Below the pieces are notes generated by a model, which was not told where the DNA came from, did not search any database, and saw nothing but the letters and a program-made list of their open reading frames with translations. A program made the translations under genes and the position numbers. From Musa acuminata AAA Group (taxonomy: Eukaryota; Streptophyta; Magnoliopsida; Zingiberales; Musaceae), in contig NC_088357.1 of NCBI RefSeq assembly GCF_036884655.1, positions 5,323,001 through 5,387,000 of the forward strand: 64,000 nt of DNA, read 5' to 3'. Positions 25,850-39,300 of this stretch are shown here, in pieces (position 1 is the first letter of the stretch; each line of letters begins with the position of its first letter).

Positions 25850-26839
25850 CTCTTATCCCTTCTTTGGTTTAGCTGATTTCTCTCCATCCTGGCACCTATG
25901 TATTGGTCTGTTCCCTCCCCAGCAAATGAGGTCACTGCCTTAGTCATGCTTGCTTTGTTTTGTCTGCCTGAGTCATGATTGATGGACGATGACAACCATT
26001 TTGACAACAGTGGCAACACTATCCTTCGTCTCTTTCACCCTCCTATCTATCACCATTCTTCATCTCAAGAGATGTACTGTCTTAAACATCTTTTGCTGTA
26101 GGAATGAAAGCTTGTGAGGACTCAACCAATTTGATTTATTAGATCTTCCACCTTCATCTTTCCTCTCTTCATAGGCGTAGTAGCTCCTGTGTTAATCTCG
26201 TCTCGGGCCAAGTACTCGTAGCAAGTGGCCAACTTTGAGGATAATAAACAGCTGATAATTATTGTCGTCGTCGATGTTGTGCAATGGTGTGATCTTTCTT
26301 CTACTTTAATCCCTTCTCCGAGAAATCAGTGGGGATGTGGACATGCTGCTTACCACTACTCCAAGAAACTCGTCCGAGATGATGCTTTTGGTCATCACCT
26401 ACCCAAACACATGCCTCGGAAATTTTTGGTAAAGTGGAAGAGAGTTTGTGTGATATTATTTATGTATGCTGTTTGAATGGGCCAACAAAATAGTTGGATT
26501 TTGCAGATAAATTGCGTATGAATTCACCAAATCTAACAACTTAATGGTCAGTAGTTGCAGCTCAAGATTGATGAGAGAACGAGAGTGAGAGAGACCTTTA
26601 TCTTATATGATTAATTGAAGTAGTTAGATTAGATGTAATAAAAGATAAGAATTTAAATTAAGATATATAGATGAGGATGAGAAGAATTGTTAGGTTATAA
26701 TTAATCTAATATAAATATGTGCTACATTTGTTTAAAAAAATTTCTTTATTGTTAACAAAATTAGAAATTTTTTTTAATTGCTAGAACTGATATAATTAGA
26801 ATAGTATTAGCATTGGTAGCCTAAAAAAATAACAAGTTT
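25850..26839. other. Promoter region of the pathogen-related gene and AT-rich spacer
   Basis: Bases 25,850-26,230 should hold the leftward promoter. The remainder is progressively AT-rich. The short frame at 26,225-26,476 has no family features. The motif ACACTATCCTTCGTC with a following TTAAACATC recurs beyond the copia remnant near 27,946, suggesting a local duplication. Confidence 0.45.
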
Positions 26840-27895
26840 ATCAATTTGATGTTAAACCAGTCTTCTTGAACGAAAATTGTAAGAAAAGATTTATGTAAAG
26901 CAGTATGAAGGATTTGAAATTAAAGGACTAAAAGATAAAGTGTATAAATTAGATAAAGCATTATATGACTTGAAATAAACATCGAGATCAAAAGACTAAA
27001 AGATAAAGCGTATAAATTAGATAAAGTATTATATGACTTGAAATAAACAAATTTCACATATTTTCACATATTTTCTTAAAATTTTAAGTAAGCCAACTTT
27101 ATATATATAAGCCAAGGTATGAAAATTCTTATTATCCATTTGTACATGGATAATATGATTTATACTAAAAATTCATTAGGTATATTTATTAAATTTAAGA
27201 AAGATATGATGTCTAAATTTGAAATGACTGATTTATGACTTTTATATTATTTTATGGGAATAAAAATTGTTCAAGATATAAATAAAAAATTATGTTAAGA
27301 AAAATATAGTAAAGATTTATTAAAAATGTTTCGTATAACAACTTGCAAGTTAGTGAATACTCCAATAAATATAAATAATAAATTTATGTTATATGATAAA
27401 GTTTAAAAAATACATGAAAAACAGTATAGAAGTTTAATTGAAGGGCTAATTTATCTCACGCATGGTTGGATATTATATTTGTAGTTAGTTTGCTTATCAA
27501 ATTTATGTATAGCCCTAGCAAACATCAATTTAGAGCAATTAAGTGAGTTCATAGATATATCAAATAAAGTCTCAATTAAGATATTCGTTATGAACAAGTA
27601 AAAAATTTTAAGTTGTATTCCTATATTAATAGTGATTGGGTTGGTTATATAAATGATACAAATTTTTTTTTAGGATTTTAGTTCGGTCTTGATTTAGGAC
27701 TGATTTCATAGACAATAAAAAAGTAAAAACTCTTTAAAAAAAATATTATAACATATGACATGCCAAATAATTTGATTTCAAAGAATTTTAGTAGATTTAA
27801 AAAATAATATAAGATGAACAAACTGCAACAATAAGTCTACTATTGCAATGACGAAGAATCGTATCTTTTATGGATGCACCAAACACATAAGCGAT
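26840..27895 (+). mobile_element. Decayed Ty1/copia reverse transcriptase / RNase H remnant
   Basis: With frameshifts and stops allowed, plus-strand segments follow the copia polyprotein in order: FDVKPVFLNEN (usual MDVKTAFLNG), a KDKVYKLDKALYDLK-like piece, LYMDNMIYTKNS (catalytic YVDDMI with a D to N change), KFEMTDL and YYFMGIKIVQ, YRSLIEGLIYLT, and NKSTIAMTKN with TKH from the RNase H end. No LTR or target duplication was found, so this is an internal fragment. It is highly AT-rich, as expected from long methylation-driven decay. It contains the tandem duplication at about 26,930-27,048. Confidence 0.8.
26930..27048. repeat. Tandem duplication of about 60 bases within the copia remnant
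   Basis: Two adjacent copies of a unit running from GACTAAAAGATAAAG to GACTTGAAATAAACA differ by only a few bases. The unit covers the KLDKALYDLK-coding part of the remnant, so it arose after the element stopped coding. Confidence 0.8.
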
Positions 27896-28054
27896 TATAG
27901 ACTCCAATCATAAATAGGATGTCTCTTTCATTCTCCTACCTCACACTATCCTTCGTCGCAAGAAATCTATGACTTAAACATCGAAAAATCTGCAGGTGAT
28001 GAAATGAAACCACTCATCGAAGAGGAGCATCACACTCATGGATGAGAAGTTTAA

Positions 28055-28078
28055 GATGATGATGATGATGATGATGAT
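28055..28078. repeat. (GAT)8 microsatellite
   Basis: Eight uninterrupted GAT units in non-coding spacer. Confidence 0.95.
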
Positions 28079-28583
28079 CCGACAAAAGTAGCTGTAGGTG
28101 GGATTGATACCTCTTCTGGCTCTAGTGGAGCTACGCATGCGATAATCCGATTCTTCACGCATCACATCACAATCAATCTCTTACCGGATGAAGAAAACTC
28201 GCAGCTCATGCACTGTTCTCTGTTGTGAGATCCAACGAATCAGTGCATCAATTGCCACACTGCTGTCTGTTCATGACTCGGTTTGAGTTATCCTTTCGGT
28301 AGAAGAATCAAACTCTTCTGTTGACAAAGATGCATAAAGAGAGCACAAAAGACAACAATTATGAAGGAAATTGATGTGTGGATTTAGACATCCAAAAGAA
28401 TATTTTGAATGTTCTGACAAATATAAATATCTTTGGTAGCAAATAGATTTCAAGCTTTTTGGGAACTGAAACAGTCTAATTAGTAAACCGAATCGACTAA
28501 GAATCTAATTCAAGATTCTTCCAATCCGATCAGTTTATCCGTTTATGTACGTTGTAAACAGTTTTCAACACATATACTATGTT

Positions 28584-29279
28584 TAATGAAAAGAATAGAA
28601 GATAAGAACAAAAAAATCTTTATTAAAAAAGTGAAGAAGTTTTATCGAAAAAATGAAAAATGCTTCAATACATTAACATGTTCCCTCTCCTATTTATATA
28701 AATTAAGAGAAAAGATTTCCAGAATAAATGATTTTAGGAAATATTATCTTCTATCATGCTCCTGATAAGGATATCAATCTTGGATCGATGTAAAGAATGG
28801 TTTACAAGCGAGAGACTTCATGAATAGGGCAAGAGCAGATCATTGCTACTGTTGCAATTGCTGTTGCTGTGAGGGCACATGCGTTCCCTTCGTTCTCCTT
28901 AGGTCCGCCCTTCGTTCTCCTTAAGTTCACCGACTGTTGGCAGATCAGCGAAGGCAACAAAGGCTGCCGCGGTGAGGAAGATGAGAATTGGCCGTGGAGA
29001 CTCTTAGGAATGTGGCTGCAGCGACGTTGGTCGCTGGCCGAAGACAAGAGCGAAGCTTCGCTTTTCTCAACGACGTTAGTCGCTGACCAAAGGCAAGAGC
29101 GAAACTTCGTTTTTCTCACTGCTCTGATACCATGATGAAAATAATAGAAGATAAAAATAATTACTGAAAAATTTTATTGAAGAAGTGAAGAAGCTTTATC
29201 AAAGAAATGAAAAATGCTTCAATACATTAACATGTTCCTCTCCTATTTAAACAAATTAGGAGAATCTTATCTTCTATCA
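28584..29279 (-). mobile_element. TRIM-like small LTR element with 5-bp target duplication
   Basis: Total 696 bases. The right terminal repeat, 29133-29279 (147 bases), is the 5' LTR when read on the minus strand. The left one, 28584-28756 (173 bases), is the 3' LTR. They share long identical blocks such as GAAAAATGCTTCAATACATT. Directly inside the 5' LTR, 29121-29132 reads on the minus strand TGGTATCAGAGC, the primer-binding site for initiator methionine tRNA that is typical of copia elements. LTR ends are TG..CA (one changed to TA). The element is flanked on both sides by ATGTT (28579-28583 and 29280-29284). The interior of about 360 bases has no gag or pol. It ends 278 bases before the ADH start codon. 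Confidence 0.88.
29022..29119. repeat. 49-base tandem duplication inside the TRIM
   Basis: Two head-to-tail 49-base units, 29022-29070 and 29071-29119, each beginning CGACGTTxGTCGCTG and ending CTTCGxTTTTCTCA, lie just inside the primer-binding site. Confidence 0.85.
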
Positions 29280-29475
29280 ATGTTAAGCTAAGAATCTTAT
29301 ACTCAATTCGTATGTTAGCTGTTCATCTTGTGATTGTGAGAGGATGATGATGGACACGTTTAATCCAATTTTCTTCTCCATCCTCCACATCTTATTTACC
29401 TGTACAAATTTCCCTTCTTAGAGAAGCAAATTTAGCACTTCACACACACACACACACTCTCTCTCTTTTGTTGGC

Positions 29476-29483
29476 TATATATA
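29476..29483 (+). promoter_or_regulatory. TATA box of the alcohol dehydrogenase gene
   Basis: TATATATA 82 bases upstream of the start codon at 29558, preceded by a CA/CT microsatellite (29,440-29,468). This predicts a 5' UTR of about 50 bases. The TRIM ends about 200 bases further upstream. Confidence 0.65.
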
Positions 29484-29557
29484 GCTGCGTTACTCGATGC
29501 TGTTCTCTCCCTCTTTAGTTGCAGAAGCTAAAAGACTGAAGAACAATAGTGGAAGAG

Positions 29558-32497
<2,940 letters not shown>

Positions 32498-35400
32498 AGC
32501 TGTTCTGTACTCCTAAACAAACAAGCTTCAAGCAGAACCTGTTCAGAATGAAATAGAACAGGTTTTATGCTTCTTTCTTTCCTTGAGAAAGCAGTCTCTC
32601 TGGTAATTAGATGAGACAACTTGTTGTATAAAATGGTAAATAAAATCAGTAGTTTTATACTTCTTATATTTGAAATTTCTATTCTGCAATGAGATCTGCT
32701 TGTACTTCACTTGGCTATTAAATATTGTCAATAGTTTCTTCTGAGGCTTGTTGGTTCTTTGGTTCCATGAGTTGGGCTTTTGCTCTTGAGATGTTTCCTC
32801 ATTAATCCTCAGACCAAATTATTGCTAAATCAAAGTGAGTTATATCTCAACCACATATATAATTGAAGAACACAAACATTCTCAATCAGGTATATCACAA
32901 ACCCCCAAAATTTCCTGTTTCAAAGTCAAAACACAAATTTTTGCTCATCCATAAGAACCTAATTCCTGTCTCCTGGTTTCTTTGTAGCAATTAATGATGC
33001 TGCCTTCAGGCAGAACCAAAGTCAACCCTATTTCTTCTCTCTCCTTTGCAAGATTGTTTAGGTTATCTTTGCTCATCTTATATTTTTCTGACAAAAGATA
33101 TAAAAATTACATCTTATATATATATATGCAAAACCAAAAATATTTGAAGCAATAGTCTACATCTTAGGTAGTATAGGGCTCTTGCCTCATCATGTTAGTG
33201 TAGATACTAGATTAATCATCTTAGAATAGTTTAAGGCAAACAATCCAGATTAAATTAATCCCTCTGGATAGAACATTTTGTTAGGACTACTTAACCACAT
33301 GGTTTGATCAGGAAACAAACAAAGCCTAATCCACCAAATCATCAACCAAACTGGTTTCTCTCCAACTTGGCTTTTTCTATCAGAAGCTTTTGAGCTTTCA
33401 AGGGTCCCCTACAATTGTGAGGACAATGGAATGAGGACAGAAAGCTGTGTGCTATCTACATTATAGTTAGTGAACAGAGACCTTCCCCAAGAACCTAACC
33501 ATGCCAATGGAATCCCAATCCCAAATGTCATGGCCTACACCCAAAAGAAAAGAAAGGAGATCTGATGTGCAATCATCAATCATCACAATAATATCAACAA
33601 AAAGTTCTCGATTCGTAATCAAGGCGATAAACGCGCCGTTAAGTGTGTATTATTGATTGCAATCTACTGCACAGTTCCAAATTATAGTGCTAAAAGAACT
33701 ATCAGTATACAGACACTGGACCACATTTTATAGCATGAGAATATTAATGTTTGGGTCCCTCACAAATAAATTAGAGGTTGTGATGGAAAGGAATGATACA
33801 AAATTGTTGGTCTAGCACAAAAGATCCTATCAATGTAGGGTCCAGAGAAGATGAATTTAGGTCATAAAGGAACAATCTTATCATGAGATGATGCCGGCCC
33901 TCTTATTAACTGCATCTAACCCAAACAAAACATATTAGAATGAAGTATTATTATGGCTATAAAAAGAAGAGAAGAATGATACAGAAAGTTCTTGAGAACA
34001 AATGGTACTCATTGTGGACATGCAAGCCTTGTTGTCTCAGTGACTTTAACCTAAAGAAAGTCTGCAATTGGATCCAACCACCTGAAGAGATTTCAATATG
34101 ATTGTGAAGCTTCTTCTGCACACCCCACTGACAAGCTATTAAAGAATCCAAGCATCTCTAACCTGCATGCATTGGGCAGCACACAGAGAGGAGAACTTGC
34201 AAAGTTTGGTGCTCATTGCTGTGAAGAATGCAATCAAATTTTTGGCCTTTCTGCTACCTCATTCACAGTATCATATGCTAATCATTATATTTGATATTTC
34301 TATGTAGATAATTGACCATCACACACAGTGATACATATATACTGTGGAGCATAATTAGGAAGTCAAAACTGTACCTTACAAGGCCAAAGTCAAATTCTCC
34401 TCTCTCCCTCTCTCTCTCTCTCACACATCTTTCTCTGTATAAAAGGTTGAACTCCGTTGATGACATAATGGAGGTGTTGGTGGAGGGTTTGTACAGTGGA
34501 TATCAGTAGACCCAAATGGAAAATGTATCAAAGATGATTACTCTTTGGATTGCAGCAGCAGCATGAAGAAGGCTAGTTTGACTCGGAGACGAAGCATGAA
34601 TCCAACACTCTCCTTTGTCCCACTCCCTCTTGGCGGAGACGTCCAATTGCAGTTTCTCCGAGGGCACTAATTCTACCTGTCCCCGGAAACCATCGATGCC
34701 GACGAACGCCCACTTGCACAGCAACCCATAGAATCCGACGCTTCAGCTGTCCCAAGAAGTCCTCTTGTCTCTGCTACAGGGAGGAAGATACTATGTGTTG
34801 GACAGCTGCACCATCATGTGATGGGTGTCTGCTTCTTCTCACCAACTTGCTGCCATTTCCACATTTATAACCTTCGAGCGGTATGCTTTGGTAGAAAGCC
34901 AAGAGACCGATCGAGTCAGCTTTGGTGTACAGTTCCTTTGGAGCAAACATATGGTTTTGCATGCCTTGGAATTCTTGTACGATGATGTGATACGTCGATT
35001 ATTCTCAGATCAGCCGTGGACTGAAGAGGACGGATTGAGATCGTTCTTTCGAGGTTTTAATCCTTCTAATTTGACCTACTCAAACTGTATGAGTTATGTA
35101 TCAAGTCATTGCACGGATCTCAACGGCAGATCATGTGCGAATCTCGTGCTGTCCCGCCTTGGTGGGTGAGGCATCCAATAATGTCGGACACAATACAACC
35201 GTGCCTAACGCCACGACCTCATCATGCATGGCCCCCTCCATGAGGTAAAACTGACGTCACGAGAAGGAGAAGAAGAGGAAGACGACGACGAGACCCTTGC
35301 CCTCGCTGTGCTTCACATGGTGTCCTGCGTCGTTCCCTCTATACAAACGGTGGTGGCTCGGCTCATCCCTGACAAGTGGACGATCCCATCATAGTGAGAA

Positions 35401-36347
35401 GCTTCCCCTCGTCATGGCGAGGAGCTGTGTGCAGGGTCGAGCAGTGGCAGCGTCGATGATGAGGACGAGAAGCCTTTGTCCTCATTGCCCCTTTCGGGAT
35501 AGCCCATGACGAGACGAGACGTCCGACTGCGGTATTCAGAGCTGACGCCATGCAGATTCCATGCACCTCTCATGGCCACATTCCCGGCAGCAGAAAGCTG
35601 CACTGGTGGTGGTTGGAACCTTCCAAGTTTCTACACCGGCGTTGAAGGAAAAGTCACATCCCACTTGTTGCAGCTCAAGTGCACGTTGATGGGTGTGATT
35701 GCGTGTGAAGTGGGTTCCCCGAGACGTAAATGGATCGTAATTACATGTGAATGTGTCGGATATAATTAATGAAAGGACTGTAATGTTCAACCGATTTAAG
35801 ATGCGTACGTCCAATGTACGTACATGCATACATCGGTCGAGTCGGATTCTAAACTTTGCCGCCAGTGCGTCTTTCTACTACCAGCGTTTATGGTACTCGC
35901 TTAGTTACCCTGAGAAGTAGTTAAGGCTGACTGGCGGGTCCCACCGAGACTATTGCAATTATCGCGCCGGTAGCCGGCGGAGTAGGTAGAAAAGAAAGGT
36001 ATTCCTCTCCACGCCGTCTGACGTCATTGCCCCTTCGCGGGAAGCGCCGGCCGGGGTTCTGATGAGCTGTCACCGTAAGCCGCTCCCTCGCGAACATCAC
36101 TTTTTACCCACAGTTCCTTTCCTCCCCGAAGTCTACCTGCGCGGTGACTGGAACAATAGCGTGGGACATGTCCCAGCGCTGCTTGAAGGAGGGGAGTCCA
36201 CGACGCCTCTCTCTCTCTCTCTCTAAATCGAAAGTTCTCTTCTTCGCTCTCGTTTGTTTCTTGTTGCGCTCCCCCAAAATCGATCCTCTTTATCATCTTA
36301 TCGGAATTCCATATAATTCTACTGCCGAAGCTTCTCTTGCTGCGAAG
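32498..36347. other. Spacer between ADH and MAPKKK genes
   Basis: About 3.8 kb. 32,500-34,450 is AT-rich with no gene seen. 34,500-35,800 is of mixed composition and has several short open frames on both strands (for example minus 34,503-34,724, with GFRGQVELVPSEK). None was recognised, and the stretch could contain a worn gene fragment. 35,850-36,347 is GC-richer and should be the promoter and 5' UTR of the MAPKKK, including a (CT)n run at about 36,209-36,225. Confidence 0.5.
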
Positions 36348-39300
36348 ATGCCGGCGTGGTGGAAGGGGAAGTTGAAATCAAAGTCGAAGTCCACTGCCAG
36401 CCCTCGGACAAAGGACCCGGAGACGCCGGGGACGCCGCGGGCGGCGGCGACGGTACTTCCGGATGAGGAGCTGGTGGCGGTGGCCAGGCATGGAACCAAG
36501 GAGAAAGCTAACAGCTTTGACGAGGTTCTTGGTTCTAGGAAGAGCGGAGACCTTTCTCCCGTTGGCGGCGGAGGAGGATTAGGAGCTGGGACGGGCTTTG
36601 TGTTCGGTCACCCGCTCCCGCTTCCGACCTCGATCTCGTCGTATGGCGTGTCTACGGTGTCGGCGTCTAGCGTCAGCTCCTCCAGCTCGTCGGAGGAGAC
36701 GCCGGATCTTGGGCTGTATAGGTACCTGGTCTTTCTTTTTCCTTTCTTTTCTTGTGGTTTCGATCTCTCGGACGCTGGATCGGGTTGTGCCTGTGCGACT
36801 AGATGTAAAGAAGTTGGAAATTTTTTGTGGATTTCCTTTGATTTTTGGCTCTCTTTGTCTAAAGATTGGATTTGGTTGGGTTTGTTCGTGTAGAAGTGAT
36901 GATTAGACACTTGACCTCGGAGATCTTAATGATATAGTGGCAATTATCACGTCTGATTATTTGTCTAAGGTAAAGTTTCATTCTTTGCTTATTCTGGTGC
37001 TCCTGGGTATTGATCTTGCGATTCTTCGTTTTATACGACCAAGGATTTGGCTTTCCTTTCTTGATTTGGAATGAAAGAGCTTGTCATCTGCATCAGAAGT
37101 ACATCTAACTTGTCTTCGTATTGCAGGTATTCGGATCCGATCAACACGCCCAGGGGCAGAAATGGAGTACGTGATTCGCAAAGGCACGGGCATGCGGCTG
37201 AAGATAGGCAACTCTTCTCATGCAGCCCAGTTTTGGAGCAGTCTCATGGTGGAAATGCATACTCTCGTGGCCAAAATTCCACAGAAACCATTTACAGTAG
37301 AAGGACTGCAAGTCCTTCCCCTGGCTTGACAGGGCATCATCCTTTTCCTACATCACCTGTACACCACAGTTCATTTGGTTTATGCTCAGCATCCCCTAAC
37401 CGCCGGCAGGATAATCTGAGGAGCTCACCTCAGCCACTGCCTCTTCCTCCAAGTTCTCCCACCTGCTCTTCTGCTTCTCCTTCGTCTTGTTCGTCTTCTT
37501 CTTCACGTTCTCCCAAGTCACTGTGGAAGAAGGGCAAATTACTGGGCAGGGGAACCTTTGGTCACGTTTATCTTGGATTCAACAGGTACTTGTTATGCTT
37601 AATTTTGCACATGCACCTAAAAATTTGTATTAGGACTCTGTACTGATTAAGAGAAGCTAAATGTTCTAATGATAGATGAAGGAACCTACATAGTGTTTCA
37701 ACTAGGAATATCTCTTTCCTCAGTTACATTCTTCTGCAATAAGGCCTTCTTCTCTGTTTACATCCAGAATATTAAATTATTCTATATCTCACTTTAAATG
37801 CGCATGCTCCAGTGGAAGTGGGCAGATGTGTGCGATTAAAGAGGTTAAGGACATTTCGGATGATGCAAATTCTAAAGAATGTCTCAAGCAGCTCAACCAG
37901 GCAATCTTCTTATCTTGTTTGATTTATCAGATAACATCAATTCCCATTTCTGAATTACTTTCCACTATTTACTGATTGAGGTAATATGCAATCCTTTTGA
38001 GTACAGCTAGTCATCGAATAAGTAATTAATTGGCTTTTTTTATCTTCACTTTGTCAGGAAATAGTCTTGCTTAGTCAGCTCTCACATCCAAACATTGTGC
38101 AGTACTATGGCAGCGAACTGGTAAATTTAAGTCTAGTGAGTTATTTGTTTTCATTCTTCGGTGAGGACCTTATGTCATATATTTTATAATTTCCTGATAA
38201 AGAATCTTGTTGGAGCAGTTCACACTGATTTATGCTTAAAGTTCCTTTCATGGACATGTAGTGACAATTGGAAGGTGCATGGACCAGTAAATTAGGTTGC
38301 ATAATGACAATCCAAGTAAAGTTAAAAATTGAGGGAGAGACAAAGTTAAACGAAAAGAATGAACAAATTCACCCACTAGAAATCATTGCTTGTAATCCAG
38401 CATGCCATTTAATTATTCATAGTTCGACCCTCTAGATCATGGGGAAGTCTTTCAAGTTTTTTTTTCCATCTTTTCTGTTGGTACATCCCAAAAATTGTGG
38501 ATCAAGTTTACCATAAGAAGCAAGTTGGAGCACTCCTGTATGAATCAATCTCCTGGTGTGACAATCAATCTATTGATGTTATATTTATCACCTAATGTTA
38601 TCTATAGAAAAATTACAATTGCAAGAAATTGAAACCCATACAATACTTTATTCTGGAAGTAATCTTGTTTATAGATGGCTATTTGAGCTTTTACTTGCAG
38701 CTAATCTATCCATGAATGAAGTTAGAAATGTGTTTAAACTTCAACATCATTGTGTCACTGTGCAGTCCAGTACATGTGCATTTATGTTTTGACCCACTAA
38801 TACGGTTTGTATGTATTTTATAATTCATTATAAGGGACGAATAGTATTTTATCTTCTCAGAAACAATTTTGAATGAACTCATATCCTGAATTTTGGCTAG
38901 AATTTTCTATGAAAATTTTGCTTTCTTAAGTAGCTTGATTAGGTATAACATGGATTAGTTTCATTTCCTGTACAGGCTGAAGACACACTCTCAGTTTATC
39001 TTGAGTATGTCTCTGGGGGTTCTATTCACAAGTTACTTCAGGAATATGGTCCTTTTGGGGAATCTTTAACTCGTAACTACACCGCTCAAATCCTTTCTGG
39101 ACTTGCTTATTTACATGGGAGAAAAACTGTGCACAGGTACTTGAAAACTCAATTTTCTGGTGACATCCTTGCAGAGGAAATACCTTCTGTTTTCATTATT
39201 GCTATGATGACTGAAGATGGATTGTGACCTTGCAGGGATATTAAAGGCGCAAACATACTGGTAGATCCCAATGGTGAAATCAAACTGGCTGATTTTGGCA

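Noticed and set aside
34312..35769. Cluster of short open frames on both strands suggesting a gene
   Set aside because: No consistent splice structure or recognised domain could be assembled. Left as spacer with a note.
36978..37211. Minus-strand frame beginning [16 protein letters not shown]
   Set aside because: Antisense to the MAPKKK exon 2 and intron, with no family features.
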